Source: Entonaema liquescens (lineage: Eukaryota > Ascomycota > Sordariomycetes > Xylariales > Xylariaceae). Taken from it: a stretch of 64,000 bases of DNA. The DNA is taken from NCBI GenBank assembly GCA_902805475.1, contig CADCSX010000008.1, forward strand, positions 806,001 through 870,000. Reading direction: 5' to 3'. The position numbers were made by a program, and so were the translations under genes. Below, one piece after another: positions 37,808-49,653 of the stretch. How positions within the stretch are numbered: the first letter of the stretch is position 1; each line of letters opens with the position of its first letter. The notes under the pieces were generated by a model. That model saw nothing but the letters and a program-made list of their open reading frames with translations, was not told the DNA's origin and did not search any database.

Positions 37808-38736
37808 TTATTGTAAACACGGGTCTATATCCAACGAGACGATTGTTTCGCTATCAATAAACCCCATTGGTTCCCATAGATATTGCTCTGGGCTCACCAA
37901 GTCGATCGTTGGTTCCATCTCGCTGTATTCTGGGATGTCTCGAGAAGTTATCTGGGTCCAGTAAAAGAGGCCCGAGGGATCGCTGGAGCTAGGTTCCGGG
38001 AGAGTATCGACCGCCAAATTTGTATCATCCTGTTCAAGGTGCTGTTGACCAAGTGCTTTCTGGAACCTCATTCTTGCGTCTCCAGCCAACGTCCATGATA
38101 CAGACATTTCACCCAGTGCTTCGTCTAGGATTGGGAAAGGAGTATCCTCAGCTAGGGAAGTCAAAGAATCAGAAATTCTCGACGTGACGATAATGGCATT
38201 GGTAGCAACTATAGCGCCTTGTAACAAGATCAAGGGGGTATTTCCTAGTGTATGCTGGCTTTTGAATCGCCCCAGAATGTTGGCTATCTCATCGGCGGAA
38301 GATTTGCAGATATTAATAGACTCAGATAAGGAATCAGAGACTGGGCCTGGATTCCTATGTAGAGTATCAGACTCGATGTCTGCGATGAATGGGAGGTGGA
38401 GACAAATACGAGTACTATGATAAAGCATACTATTTCAATATGGTTAGCGAGTTTTATTGTATACTAGAGGGCTGAATGATTTATTACTGTAGGACAGTCA
38501 CGTTTGGCTGCAATCGATCTCTGTTTGTGAACTATTTCTTCCATCTCATTCTGCAGGAAGAGCTTCGTGCCAAGATATGAGCCTAGCGTTAAGCTGTTGT
38601 AGGACTGTCGTGGTCCACCGTTGTGATTTCGTGGCACCTTTTCCCCTGGGCGAAAATACGTTGGAAAGCATGTCGTGGATAATACGCCCAAGCTCAACTT
38701 GTTGGTGAGCAGAATTCGCTATGAATAGGATCGCGT
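37808..38736 (-). pseudogene. 5'-truncated Zn2Cys6 transcription factor (Fungal_trans middle region)
   Basis: Model of the remains: complement(join(37808-38429, 38488-38736)). The stretch VELGRIIHDMLSNVFSPR, LNARLISWHEALPAE, RWKK-stop-FTNRD, LQPNVTVLH and MLYHSTRICLHLPF is typical of the middle homology region of fungal binuclear-cluster regulators. Lesions: a 1-bp loss near 38548 and a TAG at 38532-38534 in place of a conserved Trp. The coding trace runs into the left inverted repeat of the A+T block at 38735, and no zinc cluster is found beyond the block. It may have been the local regulator of the transporter and esterase, which are broken too. That link is inferred from position. Confidence 0.72.
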
Positions 38737-38768
38737 ACGGTTGAGCAGGGCTCACACTCGGAAAAAAC
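38735..38768 (+). repeat. Left 34-bp terminal inverted repeat
   Basis: Identical base for base to the reverse complement of 44537-44570, after which the copies diverge (ACTAAA inside the left, CTGAAA inside the right). Key pieces are GGTTGAGCAGGGC and TCACACTCGG followed by A6C. Confidence 0.9.
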
Positions 38769-38999
38769 ACTAAAATTGATAGGGCTACACTTAAGAGTAA
38801 GAATATAGGAATAGAAATTGTAAGGGGTTAAAGAGGGTTTAATACAAAGTGTGCATTAAGAAATTGCGCTATAAGCATAAAGAAGCTACAACTCCACTTA
38901 CATTTTACAGGGTAGGTCCGATCGGACTTAGTGAAAAAAAAAAGTTTATTTTTTAAAAAAGATTTTTTAAATTTTTTAAATTTTTTTTAAAAAAAAAAT

Positions 39000-39258
39000 A
39001 ATATTTTATTTATTTTATTTATTTTATTTATTTAATTTATTTTATTTATTTTATTTATTTTATTTATTTAATTTATTTTATTTATTTTATTTATTTTATT
39101 TATTTTATTTATTTTATTTATTTTATTTATTTTATTTATTTTATTTATTTTATTTATTTTATTTATTTTATTTATTTTATTTATTTTATTTATTTTATTT
39201 ATTTTATTTATTTTATTTATTTTATTTATTTTATTTATTTTATTTATTTTATTTATTT
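39000..39258. repeat. Tandem 9-bp repeat TTTTATTTA
   Basis: Close to thirty head-to-tail copies of TTTTATTTA, with a few TTTA-shortened units (TTTAATTTA) near the left end. It lies at the left margin of the A+T isochore. Confidence 0.9.
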
Positions 39259-40152
39259 TTTTTTAATATAATTTTTTTTTATTATATATTTTATTATTTT
39301 ATTTTTTTATAAAATATTTTATTTTTAATTTATAAAAAATATTAAATTATTAATATTTAATAAATTAATTTTAATAAAAACTTTAAAATAATTTTTAAAT
39401 AATATTTAAATTATTTTTTTTTTTTTATTATTTTATAAAAATTATTTATATTTTATTTATTTTAAAAAACGTTTTTAAATTTTTTAAATTATTATTAAAT
39501 AATTTATATATAATTTTAACGTTTTTTTTAAACATTAAAATAAATAAAAAAAATTTATTAATAAAAAATTACGGTTTTTTTTTTAAATAACTTTATTATT
39601 TATATAAATAATAAATTTTTAAAAATAAATTTTTATATTTATTAATAATTAATAAATTTAAATTTATTATAAAATTTTTTTAATATATATTATTAATAAA
39701 ATATATTTTTTTATTATTATATAATATTTTCGAAAATAAATTTAAATTTTTTTTAAATATATATTATATAATAAAAATTTAATAAATATAATTTTATATT
39801 ATATTTTTTATTATAAAATATTATTTTAATATTAAATAAAATAAAATTTAATATTATTATAATTAAATATTAATAACATTTTTTAATATTAAAATAAAAA
39901 AATAAAATCTAAAAGAAAATAATATGAATATATTTTAATTACTTTTTAATAAATTTTTATTATATTAAAAAATTTTAAATTATAATTTTTAAAATAAATA
40001 TTAATTTATTATTATAATATATTAAATATATTAAATTATATTTTAATTTTAATATATTTTTTTTATATTATTTATGTAATTTAAAAATTTAATTAATAAA
40101 TTTTAAATATTATTTAAAATATATAAAATTATAAAAATATATAATAATTTTA

Positions 40153-40410
<258 letters not shown>

Positions 40411-43400
40411 TAAAAATATTATTATAATAATAAAAAAAAATATAATTTTAAATAAATAAAAAAATGAAAATATTATTATTAAATTTATAAAAAAAAAATA
40501 TTAATTTACAAAATATTTAAAATATAAATATAAAAAAGTTAAAAAAATTTAAAAAATTAAATAAAAGTTTTTTAAAAAATTATGTATTTTTTTTAATAAA
40601 TTTCAAAAAAATTAATAATTTAAATATAAAATTTAATTAAAATAAAAATATTATTAATTTATTTTTAATAATAATATTTTTATTTAATTAAATATTTTAA
40701 TATTATATTATTATTTTAAATTTATTTAAAAATAAAAAAATTAATATTATTTTTATTTTAAATTAATATATAAAAAATATTTTTTAAAATATTATATTTA
40801 ATATAAAAATTATATGTATATTTATAATTAAAAAAAATTAATATTTTATTTTTATTAAAAAATATTTAAATTAATAATTAAAAATAAATAAATTTTATAT
40901 TAAAAAAATAAATATTAAATTTAATAATAAATAATTAATAAAAGTTTTAAAAATAATTATAATTAATATTTTATTTAATAAAATAAATGTTTATATTATA
41001 AAATTAAATATATTATTTTTATTTTTTTAAAAAATATAAATTAATTAAATATATATTTTAATAATATTATTAATTAATTAATATATAAAAATAAAATCAT
41101 AATTAATATTATTAAAAAATAAAAATATTTATAATTTTATTTAAAAAATATTATATATTTTATAAAAAATAAATTATTATAATTTTATATTTATTTTAAT
41201 TATTTATTAATTAATAAATTTTATAATTTATTAAATAAATTAAAATATAATATTAATATTAATAATTTTAAAAAAATTAATAAATTTTATTATTATTATT
41301 AAATTAAAAATAAAATTCTATGAAAATTTAAATTATAAAATAATTATTAATATTATATATTTAAATAAAAAATTAATTTTATATATAATTAATATAATTA
41401 TAAATTTTTAAATAATATATTTTATAAAAAACTTATTAATTAAAAAAATATAAAAAATATTAAAATAATATTAAATTAATATATATTTTAAATTTATAAA
41501 TATTATTATATATAATATTAAAATTGATTTTAATAATATTAAATTTAAAAATAAAATTTATATAATTAAAATCATTTACTATTAAATATTAATTAAAATA
41601 TATTAATTAATTAATAAAATTAAAAAATATTATAATTTTATTTGTTAAATATATAAAATTATAATAATTAAATTTTAAAATTTTATTTTAAATATATTAT
41701 AATTTTAAATAATTATTAAAATAGTAAATAATATTATTAATTTAAATAATTTTATTTTAATTTTTTTAATTTTTAATATTTATTTAAAAATTAATATAAA
41801 TTTATTTTTTATTTTTTTATAAATATAAAAAATATAAATAATTTAAACAATAGTAATAAAAATTAAAAATATTAAATTATAATATTTAATTTATAATATT
41901 TAAAATATTTATAATAATTTTAATATTAAAAAAATTTTTTCAATATTTTTTTTATTAATAATAAAATATTTATTTATTAAAAAAAAAATAAAAAAAATTA
42001 TATAAAATTATTTTAATTATTAATAAAAGAATTATTATTATTTTAAATATATTTAATAATATATTTACGTTTTTAAATTTTTATATTAAATTTTATATTT
42101 AATTTAAAAAAAAAATTAATATTAATTAAAAAACTTAAAATTAAATTATTTAAATTTATTTTTAATTTTAATAATTATTAAATTATTTTTAAAAAAAAAT
42201 TTATATTTATTAATAATTTTTTTTATATTATTATATTATTTATTATTATTAAAAAATAAAATAATTTTATTTTAATAATATAATTTTAAAAAAACGGAAA
42301 AATAATTATATTAAAAAATTATATAAAATTTTAAATATAAAAAAAAAAATTTTATTCGAAAAAAATATTTTAAAATTAATAATATATAGTTTAAAAATAT
42401 ATAAAAATATAATAATTTTTAAATTATAAATAAGTTATAAAAATAAAAATAAAAATATTTTTATTTTTTATAAAAAATCATAATTAATAATTTAAAATTA
42501 TAATAATTTTAATAAAAAATTAATTATAATTTATTTTAATTTTAATTTTTATATTTTATTAAACGAAAATAAAAATTATAATAAAAAATATTATTATAAT
42601 TTATATTTAATTTAAAATATTTATATTAAAAATAATTTTTATATAAATATTAATTAAAATAAAATATAAATATTTTAAAAAAATGTTATTATATATTAAT
42701 AAATTATTATTTAATTTTTATTTAATAATAATAATTACAAATTTATTTAAAATTATTAATTTTTAAATAAATAATATTTTTAATATTAATATTATAAAAT
42801 CTTTTATTATAAAAAATAAAATATTAATTAAAATAAAAATTAAAATATATTTTTAAAAAATATTAAATAAAAAAATTAAAATTTTTAATAATTTATATAT
42901 TATAATTTATAAAAAAAGTTATAAAATCATTATTATTTAAAAACAATTAAATTAAAAAAATTAAATTATTAAATTTAAAATTTTTAAATATAATTAAATA
43001 ATTTATAAAATAAAAAGTTTAAAAAATATATATTTTATTAATTTATTAATTCGAAATTATATTTAATTATATAATAATAATATAATATATAAAATTAAAA
43101 TTAAAATAAATTAAAGTTTTTAACGTTAAAATTTAATAATAAATAAATAATTAAAAATAAAAGTTTTATTATATTAATTTAAATTTTTAAAATTTATATT
43201 TATATATTTTTATTAATAAATTATTTATAAATAATAAAAATTTAAATTTATAAATTAATTACGTTATTATTTTAAATAATAAAATTTAAATTATAAATAA
43301 TATTATTTATTAATTATTTATTAAATATAAATAAATTATTTATAATATATTTATTAATAAAATTTATAATATAATTTAAAAATTTAATATAAAATATATA

Positions 43401-44536
43401 ATTTATTATATAATTAATATTATTTTAAAGTATTTGTTATTTTTTTACGTTTTATTAATTTTATATATTAAATTTTTTTTATATTAATATTTAATATAAA
43501 TAAATAATGTAAATAAAAAAAAATTAATAATTAATTTAATAATATTAAAGTAATTATATAAAAATTAAAAAATAAATAACGTTTAATAAATATATAATAT
43601 TTATAATTTTATAAATATAATAATTAAAATATTTTTTAATAAAATAATAAAAATATTAATGGAAAATAATTAAATTAATTTATAATTAAAAAAATAAATA
43701 AAATATAAAATAAATATTAAATTTATAATTAATTAATTATAAAAAAAATAAAAATAATTAATAATTAAATAATAATTATATATATTACGTAATAATATAT
43801 ATTTAATACGAAAAAATATTTATATATTTTAAATTATATAAAAAAATATATTTTTTTTATTTTTTAATAATAAATAATTTTTTTTTAAATATTATTAATA
43901 TATTAATTTTAATTTATTTATTTATTTATTATTATTTTTTTATTATTATTTTTTTACATACGTATTTATTAATAAATATTTTATTAATAAATATTTTATT
44001 AATAAAAATATTATATTTATTATAATTAAATTTTATTTTTAATATAATTATAATATTAATAATTATTTTATTTATTTAATTAAAAATATTATTATATTAA
44101 TTTTATTAAATTATAATAAATATATTAATTATTTTTAATTTTTTATTAATTTTTATAATAATTTTAAAAATTTAAATATAAAATATATTAATAATTAAAT
44201 AATAATTATATATATTATATTATAATATATATTTAATAATAAAATATTTATATATTATTATATTTAAAAAAATATATATATAAATTTAATAAATAATATA
44301 TAAAATATAATTTTTATATAAAATAATATTTAAATTTAATTATATAATTATATTTTTAATAATAAAAATATTAATTAATTAATTTATTATAATATTATTA
44401 TTTTTTAATATAAAATAAAATAAAAGTTTTAAAATTTTTTTTTCTATCCCGTTTAATGCATAATACGTTTTAAATCTATAGTTTACTCAATTCTTTCGCT
44501 TTACAAGCAAAGGGGTATGCGTATTGACATTTTCAG

Positions 44537-44570
44537 GTTTTTTCCGAGTGTGAGCCCTGCTCAACCGTAC
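44537..44570 (-). repeat. Right 34-bp terminal inverted repeat
   Basis: Inverted copy of 38735-38768 with no mismatch. It ends ...CTCAACCGTAC, followed by CCCTG. A match of this length with half G+C is not expected by chance in a window of this size. Confidence 0.9.
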
Positions 44571-44742
44571 CCCTGTTGACCTAATTGTATGGTGGATCAT
44601 GCGGGGCGCCTTCCTATGCACGATCGTCTCAGAAAGAGTATCTTCGTGAATAGTTCTCGAGGAAGTTAACTCCCAGATTGTAACCAAATCACTAACCATT
44701 CTACTAGTTGCCCTTTTTCTTATGTTTTTCGAAAAATAGACA

Positions 44743-46451
44743 ATGACTATACCTAAGGCGCAGCCCAAAGGACACCTTTTCGTTGGCGGGAAAGTGTTTC
44801 TGCACGCCAAGAATCCGGGGCTAGAGACGGAGCCTCAGTTTGGAGATGCAATCTACATACGCGACGGAATCATTGAGCACGTCGGTTTTGAGAAGGATGA
44901 CGCTATTTCTCAATACCGAACTGCCGGTGCCGAAATACACACTCTCAACGGTCAAACTGTTCTGCCGGGCTTCATTGACGGTCATATCCACTTGCTAAGA
45001 TTAGGACAATCACTAAGCAAGGTCGGGCTGGACCATTGTGAGAACTCGGATGATATTCGCAAGGCTATCAAGGATTATGCAGTCGCAAATCCTAATGAGC
45101 CGCGTATTCTCTGTAAGGGGTGGATGAGATACATGTCGAAACCTCTAGCAAGTCTAGTTGATGACTTAGACCCTCGGCCTATCTATGTAGACTCTAAGGA
45201 TCTTCACACAACTTGGTGTAGTACTTCTGCTCTTGAGGAAATCGATGCAAAGAACCTAGCGGATCCAGAAGGGGGTAAAATCGAACGTGATTCGAGCGGA
45301 AACCCCACCGGGGCTTTCGAGGAGGCCGCCGTTTTCACCATTATTTGGCCTTTCCTTGCCGAAGTTGCCACCGAGAAGGATCGCGAGGAATGGATCCGGG
45401 CTGCAGCACAGACATATAACAAGTCTGGTTATACCGGAGCAATAGACATGGCAATGGAAGAACAAGCGTGGACGACCCTCCTTAGAATACGTGACGATAA
45501 CCCACTATCATTCAGACTTGCTGCTTACTGGCTTATGACACCTTCAAGCTCAGAGGCTGACTGTCTTTCTCAAGTTGATCGGGCTATCGAGGCACATAAG
45601 CAACTCAGCGCTGAAGAATCCCCAGACCTTCATGTCGTTGGTATTAAGGTCATCTGCGATGGCATCATTGATGCCTGCACTGCCCATCTGTCGGAGCCTT
45701 ACGTGAAAGGAGCCGATGCCACCAAGTATACCACTGGCGAGCCGTTCTGGAATCCTGAGATACTCAATGCAGTCGTGCGCAAAGCTGATGCCGCGGGTTT
45801 ACAAGTTGCGCTTCATGCCATTGGAGATGCTGCTATCACCATGGCTGTCGACGCCCTATCCAAGTGCTCTCCGAAGAACCGTCATCGTATGGAACATCTT
45901 GAACTTGCATCTGCCAGAGATGCCAAGCGTCTTGGCGAATTTGAAATGTCAGTATATTCTATCCAAGTTTAGCTATAATTGCTGCATTAGATACTTACTC
46001 TACAGACAGTACTGCTTCGATCCAACCTGTACATGCTGACCCATGGATCCTCCGGGCATGGCCAGATCTCCTAGGCCATCGCTGTGGGCGTGCTTTCCCC
46101 TATCGAGAATTCTCAGATGGAGGCGCGCCGCTTGCTCTTGGTAGCGACAGCCCTACGTCGCCTTGGGATATCATGGGCAACGTGTATGTCGCGAGTACGA
46201 GAAGGTCTTACAGAAACACGCAGTACGACAATGTGGTCAACTACAACTTCCGCCTTGGCGTGTGCGAGTCAGTCGTAGCAGCAAGTTATGGTTCCGCTAG
46301 AAGTGTATTCTGGGATAAACGGCTAGGCAGCTTAGAGCCGGGCAAGATTGCGGATTTTACAATATGGGATATAGAGTGGGATAAGGACAAGCTTCTTGGT
46401 GCTACGGTGAAAGAGACGTGGTTTAATGGTGAAAAGGTATGGGGTGAGTAA
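44743..46451 (+). CDS. Amidohydrolase (Amidohydro_3 / YtcJ-like metal-dependent hydrolase)
   Basis: Model: join(44743-45947, 46010-46451), 548 aa. The donor is GTCAGT and gives the in-frame junction RLGEF-EITASIQPVHADPW. Metal and fold motifs: VLPGFIDGHIHLL (H-x-H in the first strand of the barrel), KVICDGIIDACTAHLSEPY, LHAIGDAAI, RMEHLELA and GSDSPTSPWD (late Asp ligand), then a C-terminal beta-sandwich part (GSLEPGKIADFTIWD). Related enzymes hydrolyse amides or exoenzyme-type cyclic substrates. Function within the group is poorly known, and no substrate is claimed. It begins only 172 bp from the right inverted repeat of the A+T block yet is intact. Confidence 0.88.
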
Positions 46452-47059
46452 GAAGACGGCTATGGTCTGATTTGACCTGGGGGCTTAATTACTAGAACTG
46501 ATAGATTAGGGGGTAGGTAAGTGAGCAACCTAACTTGAAATCTATTTATAGCTACCTAGGTATACATCATGATTAATGAACCTATGGATGGCATATAATG
46601 ATAGAACAACCCTGATCAGTTCTTCCTCGCTTGTGATGCCAATGTGGGTGTTTAAGATAACCATCTAGAAATGGGCTAATTGAAAAGTTCCTATAACCAC
46701 TCCCGTACGAATGGAGATAATAAAGCCATTCACTAAAGAATCGGGATATGGCCAAGATGGAGAAGAAGATCTAAGGGAGGGCTAATGTAAGATCCTTATA
46801 AGAATCACTCAACAAGGTGATCGACAGAGGGGCATCAGACGTTCCATGTTACACAAATTCTTAATAAAAAGCAATTCTTTTTCTCTGTGATCGAGAATAT
46901 CATCTACGTCACGACTTCGCGGCTGGTATATTTCACTTTAAGGACGCTATATCACACGGTGACAGAGTAGCTGTATAGAATGTAACCCTGTCCTTATTAG
47001 ATACTATATACTGCTACATATAATTCATTCCTACTCATCCTCATAGACCCGAGCTCACG
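46452..47059. other. Intergenic
   Basis: About 600 bp with no coding frame. A GCTACCTAGGTATAC word lies near 46550. Confidence 0.4.
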
Positions 47060-48263
47060 ATGGCATCAGGCTTACTACACAAACTCCTCCACCTAACCAA
47101 CTTCCGAAGCCCTCTCCTGCGCACAGCCGTACCAAGCGTCGCAGCGGCTTTCGCGTTACAGACCGCCGCAGCTATCCCCTCAATCGCCGCCCAAAGCGAG
47201 CGCTTCTACGACATCTCCGGCTCCGCGACATTCCTGACCGTCACCCTCCTGAGCTTGTATCTCCCCGCTCTGCGCGCCCGCACACTATCCGGTATCTCGA
47301 AACCGCCGCTCCCAAGCCTCCTAGCCGCTTTCTCGGGGTCAACCGCTGGGTATGGCGGGTTTCACTGGCGCCAGGTAGTGTTGAGCGCCGCCGTAACGTT
47401 TTGGTCCGTGAGATGTACGCCCACTTTTCCTTCCTCCCTTTTCTTTTCTTTTCTTTTTTTTTTATACCTATTTTACCTAGTAGGTCTCTTACCCGAAAAA
47501 TAAAACAGATGGCTGACATCTACTCTGCTCTACCACAGTGGGCGCGTACCTCTTCCGCCGCGTCCTGCACCAAGGCCACGACTCCCGCTTCGACGGGCTG
47601 CGCGAGTCGCCGGGGCGCTTCGCGGCAGCCTGGTTCGGGCAGGCGACGTGGGTATCGGTGTGTCTGGCGCCAGTGCTCGTCGTCAACGCGGCCCCGGTAG
47701 CGGCGCTCGCGGCCGTGCCGTTGGGGGTCGCGGATATACTGGGCTTGGGGCTGTTTATTGGGGGGTTTACGCTGGAGGTGGTGGCGGATCGGCAGAAGGG
47801 CGAGTGGTTGCGGCAGCGGAGGGAGAAGGTGCATGATGAGGTGTTTTTGACGAGGGGGTTGTGGAGTTGGAGGTGAGTTCTTTTCTTTAGAATTCTGTTT
47901 TTTTATGATTAGGATTATGGGTTGAGGTATGTGCTATGAGGATGAGTATGGAGCTGATAAGTGAGCAGTCAGTACCCGAATTACTTGGGCGAATGTACGT
48001 TGTGGACGGGGATAGCTACTGCAGCTGCGGGTGTCTTGGTGTCACGGCCCGTTCAGATTGGACTTGGGTTCTCGGGGGGGTTGTTGGGAAGGCTCCTGGT
48101 CTTGGGAGCATCATTTATGAGCCCTGCGTTCGTAACCTTTTTGCTGTTGAAAGTGACGGGCGTACCGTTGAGTGAGAAGAAGTATGATGAGAAGTATGGA
48201 CATCGGAAAGACTATCAGGAGTGGAAGCAGAATACACCCAGGTTCTTTCCTAAACTATTGTAG
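47060..48263 (+). CDS. DUF1295 / steroid 5-alpha-reductase-like membrane protein
   Basis: Model: join(47060-47414, 47539-47872, 47969-48263), 327 aa. Intron 1 (124 bp, with a long T/C tract) uses donor GTACGC and gives WSVRLGAYLFRRVL. Intron 2 gives WSWSQYPNYLGE, the conserved C-terminal motif of this integral-membrane methyltransferase/reductase superfamily. Several hydrophobic segments are visible, and the end is KDYQEWKQNTPRFFPKL. DUF1295 proteins are predicted NAD(P)H-dependent reductases or methyltransferases of lipophilic substrates in ER-type membranes. The specific reaction is not known. Confidence 0.87.
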
Positions 48264-48477
48264 CATACCACGTATGGATAATTTTCTCTTTATTCGTAAT
48301 ATACTGATATGTTGCATATGACTACAAGCCACATATACAATTTTCTCAGATCGTATTCTCTTCGTAAATTAGATCGGTGCTAATGACGACGTTCCCGTTG
48401 CTCCAATGCTCATTGCCTCAGCTCCAAACCAGTTCGAAAGGCCCATTATCCAAGAACAACTCCCCATCAGATTAAAA

Positions 48478-49653
48478 TCACTTTTTATAAAATGACTTGA
48501 CCTTCTCGACTTCGTCGTAACTACCCAAATAGATACCTGATCGGTCATGGATGTGTTCCGGCACGACTTCGAGCATTCGTCTCATCTTGCTGTCTACAGC
48601 TTGGCCACCAGCTGTTGGATTATCAGTACATGAGTGCACATGAAGCGGGTGTTATAGTAATATTACTTACCATTTTCAAAAACCATGGCCATCGGTGCGC
48701 ACTCGTATAGAATTCGCAGCTTGCCCTTGGGGCTCTTCTTGTCCGCGGGGTAGGCGAAGATACCACCATATAGAAGTGTTCGATACGCGTCAGCTACCAT
48801 GCTACCGATATATCTGGCGCTGTATGGCTTGCCATTATCTTGTGGGAATTTGAGAGAGTTGAAGTACTCCTTAGTGTTATCCTCCCAGTATAGCGAGTTA
48901 CCCTCGTTGACGGAGTAAATGGCCCGCTTCTTCGGGATTCGCATGTTCGGATGCGTTAAGATGAACTCGCCGAACGAGTTATCTAACGTAAAGCCGTTGA
49001 CGGTACCACCTCTCATAGTAATAACGAGCTGAGCTGATGCACCATACATTGTGAAGCCCGCGGCGAGAAGCTCGGTTCCAGGTTTGAGAATATCCTCTTT
49101 CGTTCCTGTTGAACCCTCGGCCAATTTGTGAACACCGAAGATAGTTCCAACTGATACACCGGCATCCAGGTTGGAGCTACCGTCGATAGGGTCGCAAGCT
49201 ACTGCGTATCGAGCTCCCGTCTGGTCTTTAAAGTATATTACCTCCTCTTCCTCTTCAGATACTAGTAATGCACACTTCCCCGACGAATGCATGGCTGCTA
49301 TGAAAAGATCATTTCCTATGACGTCAAGCTTCTTTTGGTCGTCACCTGTCGCGTTGGATTGACCAGCAAGACCGGTGAGGTTTACCAATGTGGCTCGGCG
49401 AATGTAATGGGAGATGGCCTTGAAGGAAAACTGTAGAGCATGACATAATAATCTGTTTGGTATATTAAATTAGCTATAATTGATATATACCTAGGTTTGT
49501 TTATGGGTAAGTTAAGACATACGTGAAGTCTCCAGTTGCTTCCTTGTGTTTAACTTGCTCTTCCGTAAGGAAACGAGTCAAAGTAACAATGTTTGTGTTT
49601 ACAGCAGCCGTTTCGGCTGGAGGTACATCACTACCGTTACCATTCGACGCCAT
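48478..49653 (-). CDS. fbp1: Fructose-1,6-bisphosphatase
   Basis: Model: complement(join(48478-48611, 48671-49452, 49523-49653)), 348 aa, all phases closed. TLTRFLTEEQVKHKEATGDFT is the usual fungal N-terminus. LLCHALQFSFKAISHYIRRA, NLTGLAGQSNATGDDQKKLD, SEEEEEVIYF, DPIDGSSNLDAG (metal and substrate binding) and GKLRILYECAPMA are diagnostic. It removes the 1-phosphate of fructose-1,6-bisphosphate, the committed cytosolic step of gluconeogenesis, and is expected to be repressed by glucose. Length equals that of other fungal enzymes. It converges on the DUF1295 gene 214 bp away. Confidence 0.96.

Noticed and set aside
39000..39258. CRISPR-like repeat array
   Set aside because: The units are 9-bp A/T words without spacers, in a eukaryotic context. 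It is simple tandem DNA.
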